Source of the DNA: Cedecea neteri | GTDB lineage: Bacteria; Pseudomonadota; Gammaproteobacteria; Enterobacterales; Enterobacteriaceae | Reading direction: 5' to 3' | Assembly: GCF_000758305.1 (NCBI RefSeq) | Contig: NZ_CP009458.1 | Span: 1,860,001-1,924,000, forward strand | DNA length: 64,000 nt | Part shown: positions 23,383 to 35,707 of the stretch, piece after piece | Position numbering within the stretch: the first letter of the stretch is position 1 | Layout: every line of letters begins with the position of its first letter | Translations under genes and position numbers: made by a program | Notes under the pieces: generated by a model | What the model saw: only the letters and a program-made list of their open reading frames with translations | Databases searched by the model: none | What the model was told of the DNA's origin: nothing

Positions 23383-24446
23383 CGGGCAAAGCGAAGCGAT
23401 TGATGGTGATGGCGGGTGGCACCGGTGGGCATGTTTTCCCAGGGCTGGCTGTGGCTCATCACCTTCAGGCGGAAGGGTGGGATATTCGCTGGCTTGGTAC
23501 TGCGGACCGTATGGAAGCCGATCTGGTGCCGAAAAACGGGATTGAGATCGACTTTATTCGCATTTCTGGCCTGCGCGGCAAGGGCGTAAAAGCCTTGTTG
23601 CTGGCCCCTGTGCGTATTTTCAACGCGTGGCGCCAGGCTCGCGCCATCATGAAAGCATGGAAACCTGATGTTGTGCTGGGCATGGGCGGTTATGTTTCCG
23701 GGCCTGGTGGCCTGGCTGCCTGGTCTCTTGGCATTCCCGTTGTCTTGCATGAACAAAACGGCATAGCCGGTTTGACAAATAAATGGCTGGCAAAGATCGC
23801 CACCAAGGTAATGCAAGCCTTTCCCGGCGCATTCCCTAAAGCGGAGGTCGTTGGCAACCCGGTGCGGACAGATGTGCTTGCTTTACCGCTGCCGCAAGTG
23901 CGTTTTGCCGGAAGAGAAGGCCCGGTTCGTGTGCTGGTTGTCGGTGGTTCTCAGGGCGCTCGCGTGTTGAACCAAACCATGCCGCAGGTCGCAGGGCGTT
24001 TAGGTGAATCCGTGACTATCTGGCACCAAACCGGAAAGGGTGGTCAGGCGGTTGTGCAGCAGGCTTATGCTGAAGCAGGGCAGCCTCAGCACAAGGTCAC
24101 CGAGTTTATTGATGATATGGCAGCAGCCTACGAATGGGCTGATGTTGTGGTTTGTCGCTCAGGGGCATTAACCGTGAGTGAAATCGCAGCTGCAGGGTTA
24201 CCAGCCTTGTTTGTTCCTTTCCAGCACAAAGATCGGCAGCAGTACTGGAATGCACTGCCGCTGGAAAAGGCTGGCGCTGCGAAAATACTGGAGCAACCGC
24301 AGTTTACCGTGGATGCCGTTACCCGTGCCCTGGCGGGGTGGGACAGAGCAACGTTGCTGGCAATGGCCGAGCGCGCGCGCGCTGCCTCCATTCCTGATGC
24401 AACTGAACGTGTAGCAAACGAAGTCAGCGCCGCAGCGCGCGCGTAA
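23379..24446 (+). CDS. murG: MurG, lipid II-forming GlcNAc transferase
   Basis: 355 residues, the E. coli length. A GT-B glycosyltransferase on the inner face of the membrane that adds GlcNAc to lipid I. The G-loops [16 protein letters not shown] near the start and [12 protein letters not shown] in the second domain are visible. It is followed by a 70-bp gap before murC, one of the larger gaps inside the cluster. Confidence 0.97.
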   Translation: MTGKAKRLMVMAGGTGGHVFPGLAVAHHLQAEGWDIRWLGTADRMEADLVPKNGIEIDFIRISGLRGKGVKALLLAPVRIFNAWRQARAIMKAWKPDVVLGMGGYVSGPGGLAAWSLGIPVVLHEQNGIAGLTNKWLAKIATKVMQAFPGAFPKAEVVGNPVRTDVLALPLPQVRFAGREGPVRVLVVGGSQGARVLNQTMPQVAGRLGESVTIWHQTGKGGQAVVQQAYAEAGQPQHKVTEFIDDMAAAYEWADVVVCRSGALTVSEIAAAGLPALFVPFQHKDRQQYWNALPLEKAGAAKILEQPQFTVDAVTRALAGWDRATLLAMAERARAASIPDATERVANEVSAAARA

Positions 24447-24516
24447 TACTTGTGGGTGGCAAATTGTCGCCCGTAAATTTGATGTAATGGCGGCATGCCG
24501 CTTGCAGGTTTAGAGA

Positions 24517-25992
24517 ATGAATACACAACAACTGGCGAAACTGCGTTCAATTGTGCCCGAGATGCGTCGCGTCCGGCACATTCACTTTGTTGGCATCGGC
24601 GGCGCCGGTATGGGCGGTATTGCCGAAGTATTGGCTAACGAAGGTTACCAGATCAGCGGTTCCGATCTGGCGCCGAACCCGGTTACGCAGCAGTTGTCGG
24701 CACTGGGTGCCACGATTTATTTCAACCATCGCCCGGAAAACGTGCGCGATGCAAGCGTGGTTGTTGTTTCTACGGCGATTTCTGCGGATAACCCGGAAAT
24801 TGTTGCTGCCCATGAAGCGCGTATTCCGGTCATTCGCCGTGCAGAAATGCTTGCTGAACTGATGCGTTTCCGTCACGGCATTGCGATTGCGGGGACGCAT
24901 GGTAAAACCACGACAACGGCGATGGTATCGAGCATTTATGCCGAAGCAGGCCTGGACCCAACCTTTGTCAATGGCGGCCTGGTGAAAGCTGCAGGCGTCC
25001 ATGCTCGTCTGGGCCACAGTCGCTACCTGATTGCTGAGGCTGATGAAAGTGATGCCTCGTTCCTGCATCTGCAGCCGATGGTCTCAATTGTGACCAATAT
25101 CGAAGCCGATCACATGGATACTTACCAGGGCGACTTCGAAAATTTAAAGCAGACGTTTATTAATTTCCTGCACAACTTGCCGTTTTATGGACGTGCGGTG
25201 ATGTGCGTAGACGATCCGGTAATTCGTGAGCTTCTGCCGCGCGTGGGTCGTCAAATCACCACATATGGTTTTAGCGACGATGCAGATGTTCGCGTTGAAA
25301 ATTATCAGCAGAAAGGCGCTCAGGGCTTTTTCACCATCGTGCGCCAGGACAAGCCTGAGATGCATGTGGTGTTGAATGCACCTGGCCGTCATAACGCGCT
25401 GAATGCGGCTGCTGCAGTTGCCGTTGCGACGGAAGAGGGTATCGAAGACGACTCTATTTTGCGTGCGCTCGAAAGCTTCCAGGGGACGGGGCGTCGTTTT
25501 GATTTCCTGGGCGAATATCCTCTGGCTCCGGTAAATGGCAAAACGGGTACCGCAATGCTGGTGGACGACTATGGCCACCACCCGACGGAAGTGGACGCCA
25601 CCATTAAGGCTGCGCGCGCAGGCTGGCCGGATAAAAATCTGGTGATGATTTTCCAGCCACACCGCTATACGCGTACGCGTGATTTGTATGATGACTTTGC
25701 TGGGGTGCTGTCCCAGGTTGACTCCCTGGTGATGCTGGACGTTTATCCTGCAGGTGAGGCACCGATTCCAGGAGCAGATAGCCGCTCTTTATGCCGCACT
25801 ATTCGTGGCCGTGGCAAAGTGGACCCAATTTTAGTTTCCGATCACGCGGAAGTAGCGGAGATTTTGGCACCGGTTCTGACGGGAAATGATTTGATCCTCG
25901 TTCAAGGTGCCGGGAATATCGGCAAAATCGCCCGAAACCTGGCTGAAATCAAATTGCAGCCTCAAACTAAAGAGGAAGGGCGTCATGGCTGA
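24517..25992 (+). CDS. murC: MurC, UDP-MurNAc:L-Ala ligase
   Basis: 491 residues, the E. coli length. It adds the first residue, L-alanine, to UDP-MurNAc. The N-terminal Rossmann segment [15 protein letters not shown] and the ATP loop [13 protein letters not shown] (near 120) are visible. Its last codons overlap the ddlB start by 8 bp. Confidence 0.97.
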   Translation: MNTQQLAKLRSIVPEMRRVRHIHFVGIGGAGMGGIAEVLANEGYQISGSDLAPNPVTQQLSALGATIYFNHRPENVRDASVVVVSTAISADNPEIVAAHEARIPVIRRAEMLAELMRFRHGIAIAGTHGKTTTTAMVSSIYAEAGLDPTFVNGGLVKAAGVHARLGHSRYLIAEADESDASFLHLQPMVSIVTNIEADHMDTYQGDFENLKQTFINFLHNLPFYGRAVMCVDDPVIRELLPRVGRQITTYGFSDDADVRVENYQQKGAQGFFTIVRQDKPEMHVVLNAPGRHNALNAAAAVAVATEEGIEDDSILRALESFQGTGRRFDFLGEYPLAPVNGKTGTAMLVDDYGHHPTEVDATIKAARAGWPDKNLVMIFQPHRYTRTRDLYDDFAGVLSQVDSLVMLDVYPAGEAPIPGADSRSLCRTIRGRGKVDPILVSDHAEVAEILAPVLTGNDLILVQGAGNIGKIARNLAEIKLQPQTKEEGRHG

Positions 25993-26905
25993 TAAGATCG
26001 CCGTTCTTCTCGGAGGCACCTCCGCTGAGCGTGAGGTTTCTTTGCAATCCGGCAGCGCGGTGCTGGCGGGATTAAAAGAAGCCGGTATTGATGCACATGC
26101 TTTTGATCCACAAAGCGAGTCTCTACTTGAGCTGAAGGCTCAGGGGTTTGACAAGGTTTTTATCGCGCTGCACGGTCGCGGTGGTGAAGACGGGACTTTG
26201 CAAGGGCTGTTGGAGTTTCTTCAACTGCCTTATACCGGTAGCGGCGTTATGGCGTCGGCGATAACGATGGATAAGCTGCGCAGCAAACTGCTGTGGCAGG
26301 GCGCGGGTTTGCCCGTTGCACCATGGGTTGCCGTTAATCGCCAGGATTTCGCTGCGGGACTGAGTACTGCGCTGCTTGAGCGTTTTACTGCGTTAGGTGT
26401 GCCGGTTATCGTTAAGCCGAGTCGTGAAGGTTCCAGTGTAGGCATGTCTAAGGTGGATAGCCTGGATGCTCTGCCAGCCGCGCTTGAACTGGCCTTTGAG
26501 CATGATGATGAAGTGCTGGTTGAAAAATGGTTGAGCGGCCCGGAATACACGGTTGCGATTTTAGGTGAGGAAATTTTACCGTCTATTCGCATCCAACCCG
26601 CTGGAACCTTCTATGATTATGAGGCGAAGTATCTCTCTGATGAAACTCAATATTTCTGCCCTGGCGGATTAATTGAGCAAAGAGAGCAGGAATTGCAGGC
26701 ATTAGTTCTGCAGGCCTGGCAGATTCTCGGCTGTAGCGGCTGGGGCCGTGTCGATGTGATGCTGGATAGCGATGGTCAGTTTTACCTGTTAGAAGTGAAC
26801 ACTTCTCCGGGGATGACCAGCCACAGCCTGGTGCCGATGGCGGCTCGTCAGGCGGGGATGAGCTTCTCACAACTGGTTGTACGTATTTTGGAACTGGCGG
26901 ACTGA
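25985..26905 (+). CDS. ddlB: DdlB, D-alanine:D-alanine ligase
   Basis: 306 residues, the E. coli length, starting [11 protein letters not shown] inside the murC 3' end; a longer open frame upstream is a shadow of murC. An ATP-grasp enzyme that makes the D-Ala-D-Ala used by MurF. Signatures: AERE near the start, [15 protein letters not shown] in the ATP-binding region and [13 protein letters not shown] near the C-terminus. Confidence 0.97.
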   Translation: MADKIAVLLGGTSAEREVSLQSGSAVLAGLKEAGIDAHAFDPQSESLLELKAQGFDKVFIALHGRGGEDGTLQGLLEFLQLPYTGSGVMASAITMDKLRSKLLWQGAGLPVAPWVAVNRQDFAAGLSTALLERFTALGVPVIVKPSREGSSVGMSKVDSLDALPAALELAFEHDDEVLVEKWLSGPEYTVAILGEEILPSIRIQPAGTFYDYEAKYLSDETQYFCPGGLIEQREQELQALVLQAWQILGCSGWGRVDVMLDSDGQFYLLEVNTSPGMTSHSLVPMAARQAGMSFSQLVVRILELAD

Positions 26906-26906
26906 T

Positions 26907-27743
26907 ATGTCGCAGGCTGCACTGAACGCGCGTAATCGTGCCGAGGAAAATGCCAGCTCTCGGCGTAGCAACGGGTCCCGTCTGGCAGGGATGATTTTCC
27001 TGTGTGCGGTACTGTTGAGCGTGTTTATCGGTGGTTGGATTGTGGTGGGCTGGATGGAAGATGCCCAGCGTTTGCCACTCTCCAGACTGGTGGTGACCGG
27101 AGAGCGGCACTACACACGTAATGATGATATACGCCAGTCTATTCTGGCCCTGGGGCCTCCGGGTACTTTTATGACCCAGGATGTCAATATCATCCAACAG
27201 CAGATAGAGCGCTTGCCCTGGATCAAGCAGGCAAGCGTTAGAAAGCAGTGGCCGGACGAATTGAAGATTCATCTGGTTGAATATGTGCCGGTAGCGCGTT
27301 GGAATGACCAGCATATGGTTGACGCAGAGGGAAATTCCTTCAGCGTACCAGCAGAACGCACCAGTAAGCAGAATTTGCCGATGCTTTCCGGCCCGGAAGG
27401 TAGCGAAAACGAAGTTCTGCAAGGTTACCGTGACATGGGCGTGGTGTTGGCAAAGGATAAATTTACGTTGAAACAAGCGGCTATGACCGCTCGCCGCTCC
27501 TGGCAGTTGACGCTGAATAACGGAATTAAGCTCAACCTTGGTCGGGGCGACACGATGAAACGTCTGGATCGTTTTGTAGAACTGTACCCGGTTCTGCAGC
27601 AGCAGGCGCAGGCTGATAACAAACGGATCAGTTATGTCGACCTGCGATACGATTCAGGCGCCGCGGTAGGTTGGGAGGCACTTCCTCCTCCGGTACCTAA
27701 TCCGAATCAGCAACAGAATCAGGCACAGGCAGAACAACAATGA
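26907..27743 (+). CDS. ftsQ: FtsQ, cell division protein
   Basis: 278 residues, against 276 in E. coli. A short cytoplasmic tail, one membrane segment (about 25-48), a POTRA domain starting [15 protein letters not shown], and a beta domain that recruits FtsL and FtsB. The start at 26907 ([10 protein letters not shown]) lies 2 bp after the ddlB stop. The C-terminal tail is rich in Q/P/N, as in E. coli. Confidence 0.96.
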   Translation: MSQAALNARNRAEENASSRRSNGSRLAGMIFLCAVLLSVFIGGWIVVGWMEDAQRLPLSRLVVTGERHYTRNDDIRQSILALGPPGTFMTQDVNIIQQQIERLPWIKQASVRKQWPDELKIHLVEYVPVARWNDQHMVDAEGNSFSVPAERTSKQNLPMLSGPEGSENEVLQGYRDMGVVLAKDKFTLKQAAMTARRSWQLTLNNGIKLNLGRGDTMKRLDRFVELYPVLQQQAQADNKRISYVDLRYDSGAAVGWEALPPPVPNPNQQQNQAQAEQQ

Positions 27744-28996
27744 TCAAGGCGACGGACAGAAAACTGGTAGTTGGACTGGAGATTGGCACCGCGAAGGTTG
27801 CCGCTTTAGTAGGGGAAGTTCTGCCCGACGGTATGGTCAATATTATTGGCGTGGGCAGTTGCCCTTCGCGTGGTATGGACAAAGGCGGAGTAAACGACCT
27901 CGAGTCGGTGGTTAAATGCGTTCAACGGGCGATTGACCAGGCTGAATTGATGGCAGACTGCCAGATATCTTCAGTTTACCTGGCGCTGTCCGGCAAGCAT
28001 ATCAGCTGCCAAAACGAGATAGGCATGGTGCCGATTTCGGAAGAGGAAGTGACGCAGGAAGATGTTGAAAATGTGGTGCATACGGCAAAATCAGTGCGTG
28101 TTCGCGATGAACACCGCGTTCTGCATGTGATTCCACAGGAATACGCTATTGATTACCAGGAAGGGATCAAAAACCCGGTAGGCCTGTCCGGTGTCCGTAT
28201 GCAGGCGAAAGTGCATTTGATTACCTGCCATAACGATATGGCGAAAAACATCGTGAAAGCGGTTGAACGTTGTGGTTTGAAAGTTGACCAATTAATTTTT
28301 GCCGGTCTGGCCGCAAGCTATGCGGTACTGACCGAAGATGAACGCGAGCTGGGTGTCTGTGTTGTGGACATCGGCGGTGGTACCATGGATATGGCGGTGT
28401 ATACCGGCGGCGCGTTGCGTCACACCAAAGTTATCCCTTATGCCGGGAACGTGGTGACCAGTGATATCGCCTATGCCTTCGGGACGCCACCGAGCGATGC
28501 GGAAGCGATTAAAGTTCGCCATGGTTGTGCTCTGGGATCTATCGTCGGTAAAGACGAGAACGTTGAAGTTCCTAGCGTGGGTGGTCGTCCGCCGCGCAGC
28601 CTTCAGCGTCAGACGCTGGCCGAAGTGATTGAGCCCCGCTACACAGAGTTGCTCAACCTGGTCAACGAAGAGATTTTGCAGTTACAGGAACAGCTCCGCC
28701 AGCAGGGTGTTAAACATCACCTGGCGGCGGGGATTGTGTTAACCGGCGGCGCGGCACAAATTGAAGGCCTGGCAGCCTGTGCTCAGCGTGTGTTCCATAC
28801 GCAGGTGCGTATCGGTCAGCCGTTGAATATTACTGGCCTTACTGATTATGCCCAGGAGTCGTATTACTCGACCGCAGTAGGGTTGCTGCACTACGGGAAA
28901 GAATCACATCTCAGTGGTGAAGCAGAAGTGGAAAAAAGGACCTCTGTCGGCTCATGGTTTAAGCGACTGAATAGCTGGCTGAGAAAAGAATTTTAA
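27740..28996 (+). CDS. ftsA: FtsA, actin-like membrane tether of FtsZ
   Basis: 418 residues, two fewer than in E. coli; the shortening lies in the linker just before the membrane-targeting helix ([21 protein letters not shown]). The actin-like ATP-binding folds are visible ([43 protein letters not shown]). FtsA anchors FtsZ filaments to the membrane through its C-terminal amphipathic helix. ATGA overlap with ftsQ. Confidence 0.97.
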   Translation: MIKATDRKLVVGLEIGTAKVAALVGEVLPDGMVNIIGVGSCPSRGMDKGGVNDLESVVKCVQRAIDQAELMADCQISSVYLALSGKHISCQNEIGMVPISEEEVTQEDVENVVHTAKSVRVRDEHRVLHVIPQEYAIDYQEGIKNPVGLSGVRMQAKVHLITCHNDMAKNIVKAVERCGLKVDQLIFAGLAASYAVLTEDERELGVCVVDIGGGTMDMAVYTGGALRHTKVIPYAGNVVTSDIAYAFGTPPSDAEAIKVRHGCALGSIVGKDENVEVPSVGGRPPRSLQRQTLAEVIEPRYTELLNLVNEEILQLQEQLRQQGVKHHLAAGIVLTGGAAQIEGLAACAQRVFHTQVRIGQPLNITGLTDYAQESYYSTAVGLLHYGKESHLSGEAEVEKRTSVGSWFKRLNSWLRKEF

Positions 28997-29005
28997 TTTT
29001 TATAA

Positions 29006-29030
29006 GAGACCGGAGACAATTAGCGGTCTC
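29006..29030 (+). other. stem-loop in the ftsA-ftsZ spacer
   Basis: GAGACCG (29006-29012) pairs perfectly with CGGTCTC (29024-29030) around an 11-nt loop. There is no T tract, so it is not an intrinsic terminator; it lies in the ftsZ 5' leader, about 30 nt before the start codon. Function unknown; it could affect mRNA processing or stability. Confidence 0.4.
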
Positions 29031-29059
29031 AGGCGACAGGCACAAAACGGAGAGAAACT

Positions 29060-30211
29060 ATGTTTGAACCTATGGAACTGACCAACGACGCGGTGATTAA
29101 AGTCATCGGCGTCGGTGGCGGCGGCGGTAATGCCGTTGAACACATGGTGCGCGAACGCATCGAAGGCGTTGAATTCTTTGCGGTTAACACAGATGCTCAG
29201 GCACTGCGTAAAACTGCTGTTGGCCAGACGATCCAGATCGGTAATGGGATCACTAAAGGTCTGGGCGCAGGCGCAAATCCAGAAGTGGGTCGTAACGCTG
29301 CGGAAGAAGACCGCGAAGCTTTACGTGCTGCGCTGGACGGGGCAGACATGGTGTTCATCGCTGCAGGTATGGGTGGTGGTACCGGTACCGGCGCTGCACC
29401 TGTTGTGGCTGAAGTTGCTAAAGATTTGGGTATCCTGACCGTTGCCGTCGTGACTAAGCCTTTCAACTTTGAAGGCAAGAAGCGTATGGCATTCGCTGAG
29501 CAGGGCATCGCCGAGCTGTCCAAGCATGTTGACTCCCTTATCACTATTCCGAACGACAAGCTGTTGAAAGTGCTGGGTCGTGGTATTTCTCTGCTGGACG
29601 CATTTGGTGCGGCAAACGACGTACTGAAAGGTGCTGTGCAGGGTATTGCCGAGCTGATCACTCGTCCTGGTCTGATGAACGTTGACTTCGCGGACGTACG
29701 TACCGTGATGTCCGAAATGGGCTACGCCATGATGGGCTCCGGCGTTGCTAGCGGCGAAGATCGTGCTGAAGAAGCGGCAGAAATGGCTATCTCCAGCCCA
29801 CTGCTGGAAGATATCGACCTGTCTGGTGCTCGTGGCGTGCTGGTTAACATCACCGCTGGCTTCGACCTGCGTCTGGATGAGTTCGAAACCGTGGGTAACA
29901 CCATTCGTGCGTTCGCGTCCGACAATGCAACCGTGGTTATCGGTACTTCTCTGGATCCAGAGATGAACGACGAACTGCGCGTTACCGTTGTTGCTACTGG
30001 TATCGGTATGGACAAACGTCCTGAGATTACCCTGGTGACTAACAAGCAGGTACAGCAGCCGGTGATGGATCGTTACCAGCAGCATGGTATGGCTCCGCTG
30101 ACGCAAGAGCAAAAGCCGGCCGCTAAGGTGGTTAACGACAATACACCACAGACGGCGAAAGAGCCTGATTATCTGGATATTCCAGCGTTCCTGCGTAAGC
30201 AAGCTGATTAA
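29060..30211 (+). CDS. ftsZ: FtsZ, tubulin-like division GTPase
   Basis: 383 residues, the E. coli length. It polymerises into the Z ring that organises the septum. The tubulin signature GGGTGTG (in [15 protein letters not shown], near 106-112) and the T7-loop region [11 protein letters not shown] are present, followed by a variable linker and the conserved C-terminal peptide [15 protein letters not shown] that binds FtsA, ZipA and other partners (ZapD is encoded further along). A strong AAACGGAGAG precedes the start. Confidence 0.98.
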   Translation: MFEPMELTNDAVIKVIGVGGGGGNAVEHMVRERIEGVEFFAVNTDAQALRKTAVGQTIQIGNGITKGLGAGANPEVGRNAAEEDREALRAALDGADMVFIAAGMGGGTGTGAAPVVAEVAKDLGILTVAVVTKPFNFEGKKRMAFAEQGIAELSKHVDSLITIPNDKLLKVLGRGISLLDAFGAANDVLKGAVQGIAELITRPGLMNVDFADVRTVMSEMGYAMMGSGVASGEDRAEEAAEMAISSPLLEDIDLSGARGVLVNITAGFDLRLDEFETVGNTIRAFASDNATVVIGTSLDPEMNDELRVTVVATGIGMDKRPEITLVTNKQVQQPVMDRYQQHGMAPLTQEQKPAAKVVNDNTPQTAKEPDYLDIPAFLRKQAD

Positions 30212-30225
30212 GAATAAACCGGAAG

Positions 30226-30253
30226 TTGGGAATATTCGCTCTTTGTGCTAAAC
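30226..30253 (+). promoter_or_regulatory. putative lpxC promoter
   Basis: TTGGGA (30226-30231) and TAAACT (30248-30253) are 16 bp apart in the 101-bp ftsZ-lpxC gap, about 60 bp before lpxC. Position agrees with a separate lpxC promoter in E. coli; the -35 is imperfect. Confidence 0.4.
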
Positions 30254-30270
30254 TGGCCTGCCGTTAGTGA

Positions 30271-31230
<960 letters not shown>

Positions 31231-31238
31231 CGCTTGAA

Positions 31239-31754
31239 TTAGCGATTACGACTGGTTTTGCTGGTACCCTCTCCGGCCAGTGAAGCCAGTCGTTCTATTG
31301 TTGCTCTTAATTTCTCCGGGCTACGTTTAGCCACCTCTCTCAACGCTTCCGCACTCTCTTTACTCAATTGGCGATTCACTTCGTATTTCTCAGTCTCTGT
31401 CTGAGTGGTGTTTTCTTGAACAGAATCCTGCCCTTTTACCGCCAGCGAAGGATTAATCCTGATGTCGATTGATGTCAATGATGGTAATATTTGGGCGCGT
31501 AATGCACTCAGCAGCGTGGCTTGTTCATAGCGTAAACGCATCAGCCAGCTGGCATTTGCGGTTTCAAGGACGAGAATGCCCTGACGAAAGTTGGCCACCC
31601 GGCACCAGGGATGCAGTGGAGCAGGTAAAATGCCTTTCACTGCCCGGTTAAGGCGTAGTAAAGCGACGGCACGTTGCTGTACGTTTTGCAGCATGCTTTC
31701 CTGACCGGCTTCGTCAAACAGATTTTCTAAAGATTGCGGGCGACTGTCGCGCAT
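31239..31754 (-). CDS. DUF721 / DciA-like protein
   Basis: 171 residues, opposite to its neighbours: it converges with lpxC (8-bp gap) and diverges from secM. The N-terminal half (LLRLNRAVKGILPAPLHPWCRVANFRQGILVLETANASWLMRLRYEQATLLSALR) has the KH-like look of DUF721, the family of DciA, a loader of the replicative helicase in bacteria that lack DnaC or DnaI. The C-terminal half is polar, with a run of E/R/S residues. Enterobacteria normally use DnaC, so this may be an ancestral remnant with reduced or altered function. E. coli K-12 has no gene here as far as I recall. Confidence 0.75.
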   Translation of the reverse strand: MRDSRPQSLENLFDEAGQESMLQNVQQRAVALLRLNRAVKGILPAPLHPWCRVANFRQGILVLETANASWLMRLRYEQATLLSALRAQILPSLTSIDIRINPSLAVKGQDSVQENTTQTETEKYEVNRQLSKESAEALREVAKRSPEKLRATIERLASLAGEGTSKTSRNR

Positions 31755-31776
31755 ACATTAAGCTCCGGCGGAAAAA

Positions 31777-32283
31777 GTGATTGGTATTCTAAATCGTTGG
31801 CGACAATTTGGCAGACGTTATTTCTGGCCGCATCTCCTGTTGGGGATGGTCGCGGCGAGTTTTGGCATGCCTGCGCTCAACGGTAACACAGAAACCGGCG
31901 TGCCCGCTGAAGCTTCCGCCAGCCGTCACGATTCGGCACGGCAGCTGCGTTTTGATAGCCTTGTTCAACTGCAAGAAAGCACCCGCCGTCCTTCCTTTAG
32001 TGTGGACTATTGGCACCAGCATGCAATCCGCACCGTTATCCGTCATCTTTCCTTTGCTATGGCACCTCAGGCTTTGCCTGTGGCCCAGGAAAATGTGCCG
32101 CTTCAGGCACAGCACCTTGCCCTGCTCGACACGCTTAGTGCGCTGTTAACGCAAGAAAGTAAACCTCCCGTTATTGTTCGCCAGACTGCGTTTACGGCAT
32201 CTCCTGTGGGGGACGTTTTCAGTACCGTGGTATGGATCCGTCAGGTACAGGGCATCCGTGCAGGCCCGCTTTGCCTCAGCTAA
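31777..32283 (+). CDS. secM: SecM, secretion monitor (translation arrest peptide)
   Basis: 168 residues with a GTG start. An N-terminal signal sequence ([22 protein letters not shown]) sends the nascent chain to SecYEG; the arrest motif FxxxxWIxxxxGIRAGP is intact as [17 protein letters not shown] (F148 to P164). Stalling at P164 opens an mRNA structure and exposes the secA ribosome binding site; SecA pulling on the chain releases the stall. The segment [20 protein letters not shown] is also very like E. coli, whereas the region between it and the arrest motif has diverged. Confidence 0.95.
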   Translation: MIGILNRWRQFGRRYFWPHLLLGMVAASFGMPALNGNTETGVPAEASASRHDSARQLRFDSLVQLQESTRRPSFSVDYWHQHAIRTVIRHLSFAMAPQALPVAQENVPLQAQHLALLDTLSALLTQESKPPVIVRQTAFTASPVGDVFSTVVWIRQVQGIRAGPLCLS

Positions 32284-32346
32284 TTCATCTTCCAAACTAA
32301 CAACAATTTATTGACCGCACTGACGGCAGGCGTTTGAGAATTTATT

Positions 32347-35052
32347 ATGCTAATCAAATTATTAACTAAAGTTTTCGGTAGTCGTAACGATCGTACACTG
32401 CGCCGTATGCGCAAAGTTGTTTCCGTGATCAACAGCATGGAACCGCAGATGGAAAAGCTCACTGACGATGAGCTGAAAGCTAAAACTGGTGAGTTCCGCG
32501 CGCGCCTGGAAAAAGGTGAAGTGTTGGAAAACCTGATCCCAGAAGCTTTCGCCGTTGTTCGTGAAGCCAGTAAGCGTGTCTTCGGTATGCGCCACTTCGA
32601 CGTACAGCTGCTGGGCGGTATGGTCCTGAACGATCGCTGCATCGCGGAAATGCGTACTGGTGAAGGTAAAACCCTTACCGCAACGCTGCCTGCTTACCTG
32701 AACGCACTGAGCGGCAAAGGTGTGCACGTTGTTACCGTGAACGACTATCTGGCACAGCGTGATGCCGAAAACAACCGCCCTCTGTTTGAATATCTGGGCC
32801 TGAGCGTAGGTATCAACCTGCCAGGCATGCCGGCTCCGGCTAAGCGTGAAGCTTACGCCGCAGACATTACCTACGGCACCAACAACGAATACGGTTTCGA
32901 CTACCTCCGCGACAACATGGCTTTCAGCCCTGAAGAGCGCGTGCAGCGTAAGCTTCACTATGCGCTGGTGGATGAAGTTGACTCCATTCTGATCGATGAG
33001 GCGCGTACGCCGCTAATCATCTCCGGTCCGGCCGAAGACAGCTCTGAGCTGTACAAACGCGTGAACAAAATCATTCCACACCTGATGCGTCAGGAAAAAG
33101 AAGACTCCGACACCTTCCAGGGTGAAGGCCACTTCTCTGTGGATGAAAAATCTCGTCAGGTTAACCTGACCGAACGCGGTCTGGTGCTGATTGAAGAGCT
33201 TTTGGTGCAAGAAGGCATGATGGAAGAGGGTGAGTCATTGTACTCTCCTGCCAATATCATGTTGATGCACCACGTAACAGCTGCGCTGCGTGCCCATGCG
33301 CTGTTCACCCGCGACGTTGACTACATCGTGAAAGATGGCGAAGTCATTATCGTTGACGAACATACCGGCCGTACCATGCAGGGACGTCGTTGGTCAGATG
33401 GTCTTCACCAGGCCGTCGAAGCGAAAGAAGGCGTCGAGATTCAAAATGAAAACCAGACGCTGGCGTCTATCACCTTCCAGAACTACTTCCGTCTTTACGA
33501 GAAGCTGGCGGGGATGACCGGTACTGCAGACACCGAAGCGTTTGAATTTAGCTCCATTTATAAGCTCGATACCATCGTTGTGCCGACTAACCGCCCAATG
33601 ATCCGTAAAGATATGCCGGATCTGGTCTACATGACCGAACTGGATAAAATCGGCGCAATTATCGAAGACATTAAAGAGCGTACCGCAAACGGACAACCCG
33701 TTTTGGTCGGGACCATCTCCATTGAGAAATCTGAAGTGGTTTCTCAAGAGCTGACCAAAGCCGGTATTAAGCACAACGTACTGAACGCTAAGTTCCACGC
33801 CAACGAAGCGGCTATCGTTGCTCAGGCGGGTTACCCAGCTGCAGTGACCATCGCAACGAACATGGCGGGTCGTGGTACGGATATCGTGTTGGGCGGTAGC
33901 TGGCAGGAAGAGATTGCCGAGCTGGACGATCCAACCCCAGAACAAATTGCTCAGATCAAAGCGGACTGGAAGGTTCGCCACGACGCGGTACTGGCGTCAG
34001 GCGGTCTGCATATTATCGGTACCGAGCGTCATGAATCCCGTCGTATCGATAACCAGCTGCGTGGTCGTTCTGGCCGTCAGGGTGATGCCGGTTCATCCCG
34101 CTTCTACCTGTCGATGGAAGATGCCCTGATGCGTATCTTCGCCTCAGATCGCGTGTCCAACATGATGCGTAAACTCGGCATGAAGCCGGGCGAGGCGATT
34201 GAACACCCTTGGGTAACCAAGGCGATTGCCAACGCACAGCGTAAAGTTGAAAGTCGTAACTTTGATATTCGTAAACAGCTGCTGGAATACGATGACGTTG
34301 CGAACGATCAGCGCCGCGCTATTTATACCCAGCGTAATGAGCTGCTCGACGTTACGGATGTGAGCGAAACTATCGCCAGTATTCGTGAAGACGTCTTCAA
34401 AGTTACCATCGATGCACATATTCCGCCTCAGTCTCTGGAAGAAATGTGGGATGTAGAAGGTCTGGAAGAGCGCCTGAAAAACGACTTTGATCTCGAGATG
34501 CCGATCAAGGAGTGGCTGGATAAAGAACCTGAGCTGCATGAAGAAACGCTGCGTGAGCGTATCCTGCAGACGGCGATTGAGCTTTATCAGCGTAAAGAAG
34601 AAGTTGTTGGTGCAGAAATGATGCGCCACTTCGAAAAAGGCGTGATGCTGCAAACGCTCGATTCCCTGTGGAAAGAGCATCTGGCGGCAATGGATTACCT
34701 GCGTCAGGGCATCCACCTGCGTGGTTATGCGCAGAAAGATCCGAAGCAGGAATATAAGCGCGAATCCTTCTCTATGTTTGCCGCGATGTTGGAATCACTG
34801 AAATATGAAGTGATCAGCACCCTGAGCAAAGTCCAGGTACGCCTGCCGGAAGAAGTGGAAGCGATGGAACAGCAGCGTCGTGAAGAAGCCGAGCGCCTGG
34901 CACGTATGCAGCAGCTTAGCCATGTGGATGACGAAACTCAGGCCGCACAGGCGCTGGCAGCAGAAACTGGCGATCGTAAAGTGGGGAGGAACGATCCTTG
35001 CCCATGTGGTTCCGGTAAAAAATACAAACAGTGCCATGGCCGTCTGAGCTAA
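32347..35052 (+). CDS. secA: SecA, preprotein translocase ATPase
   Basis: 901 residues, the E. coli length. It drives proteins through SecYEG. The first nucleotide-binding domain has Walker A in [11 protein letters not shown] (near 102-109) and Walker B in [14 protein letters not shown]; helicase motif VI is GRSGRQGD. The C-terminal zinc-binding tail [13 protein letters not shown], which contacts SecB and lipids, is intact. It lies 63 bp after secM, the arrangement needed for SecM control of its translation. Confidence 0.98.
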   Translation: MLIKLLTKVFGSRNDRTLRRMRKVVSVINSMEPQMEKLTDDELKAKTGEFRARLEKGEVLENLIPEAFAVVREASKRVFGMRHFDVQLLGGMVLNDRCIAEMRTGEGKTLTATLPAYLNALSGKGVHVVTVNDYLAQRDAENNRPLFEYLGLSVGINLPGMPAPAKREAYAADITYGTNNEYGFDYLRDNMAFSPEERVQRKLHYALVDEVDSILIDEARTPLIISGPAEDSSELYKRVNKIIPHLMRQEKEDSDTFQGEGHFSVDEKSRQVNLTERGLVLIEELLVQEGMMEEGESLYSPANIMLMHHVTAALRAHALFTRDVDYIVKDGEVIIVDEHTGRTMQGRRWSDGLHQAVEAKEGVEIQNENQTLASITFQNYFRLYEKLAGMTGTADTEAFEFSSIYKLDTIVVPTNRPMIRKDMPDLVYMTELDKIGAIIEDIKERTANGQPVLVGTISIEKSEVVSQELTKAGIKHNVLNAKFHANEAAIVAQAGYPAAVTIATNMAGRGTDIVLGGSWQEEIAELDDPTPEQIAQIKADWKVRHDAVLASGGLHIIGTERHESRRIDNQLRGRSGRQGDAGSSRFYLSMEDALMRIFASDRVSNMMRKLGMKPGEAIEHPWVTKAIANAQRKVESRNFDIRKQLLEYDDVANDQRRAIYTQRNELLDVTDVSETIASIREDVFKVTIDAHIPPQSLEEMWDVEGLEERLKNDFDLEMPIKEWLDKEPELHEETLRERILQTAIELYQRKEEVVGAEMMRHFEKGVMLQTLDSLWKEHLAAMDYLRQGIHLRGYAQKDPKQEYKRESFSMFAAMLESLKYEVISTLSKVQVRLPEEVEAMEQQRREEAERLARMQQLSHVDDETQAAQALAAETGDRKVGRNDPCPCGSGKKYKQCHGRLS

Positions 35053-35067
35053 GGTCTGACAGAATCG

Positions 35068-35095
35068 AAAAGGCGCAGCTTGCTGCGCCTTTTTT
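35068..35095 (+). terminator. terminator after secA
   Basis: AGGCGCAG (35071-35078) pairs with CTGCGCCT (35083-35090) around CTTG, with A residues before and six T after (35090-35095). It lies between secA and mutT, so mutT is probably expressed by partial read-through. Confidence 0.85.
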
Positions 35096-35114
35096 ACGCA
35101 TGGAGTTTGAGAAT

Positions 35115-35504
35115 ATGAAGCAACTGCAAATCGCCGTCGGCATTATTCGTAATCAGCAGGGTGAAATTTTTATCACGCAGCGTGCAGCCGATGCACACAT
35201 GGCGAACAAATGGGAATTCCCCGGTGGGAAGATTGAGGCCGGTGAGTCCCCGGAGCAGGCGGTGATCCGCGAACTACAGGAAGAAACCGGTATTGTGGCG
35301 CAAACTGCCAGCCTGTTTGAAACCCTGGAGTATCAGTTCCCGGATCGCCAAATTTCCCTGTGGTTTTATCTGGTTGAACAGTGGGAAGGAGAACCCTGGG
35401 GCAAAGAAGGGCAGCCAGGACGTTGGGTTGCTCAGAGGGAGCTCATCGCTGACGAGTTTCCGCCAGCCAACGAGCCCGTTATTTTAAAACTGCTGAACGC
35501 TTAG
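35115..35504 (+). CDS. mutT: MutT, 8-oxo-dGTP diphosphatase
   Basis: 129 residues, the E. coli length. It removes 8-oxo-dGTP from the nucleotide pool and so prevents A-to-C transversions. The Nudix box [19 protein letters not shown] followed by EETGI is complete (about residues 37-60). The start at 35115 follows TTTGAGAAT; an upstream extension would begin inside the secA 3' end. Its last 4 bp overlap yacG on the other strand. Confidence 0.96.
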   Translation: MKQLQIAVGIIRNQQGEIFITQRAADAHMANKWEFPGGKIEAGESPEQAVIRELQEETGIVAQTASLFETLEYQFPDRQISLWFYLVEQWEGEPWGKEGQPGRWVAQRELIADEFPPANEPVILKLLNA

Positions 35505-35698
35505 CGTTCCTGTTCTTCGCTCCAGCCTTCGCTTTCAGAGAGGTCGCCGCTGCTGGGAATACGTTTTTCCTCTGCGGCCCATTCTCCAAGATCGATAAGC
35601 TGGCAGCGTTTGCTGCAGAACGGCCGGTAAGGGCTGCTCTCGTTCCAGATAACGGCTTTACCGCAGCCCGGGCAATTGACGATAGTCTCTTCGCTCAT
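35501..35698 (-). CDS. yacG: YacG, zinc-containing DNA gyrase inhibitor
   Basis: 65 residues. Four cysteines (C9, C12, C28, C32) form the zinc site in CPGCGKAV and FCSKRCQ. In E. coli YacG binds GyrB and inhibits gyrase. It is the last gene of the coaE-zapD-yacG run, 9 bp after zapD. Confidence 0.95.
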   Translation of the reverse strand: MSEETIVNCPGCGKAVIWNESSPYRPFCSKRCQLIDLGEWAAEEKRIPSSGDLSESEGWSEEQER

Positions 35699-35707
35699 GT
35701 TTCTTCC

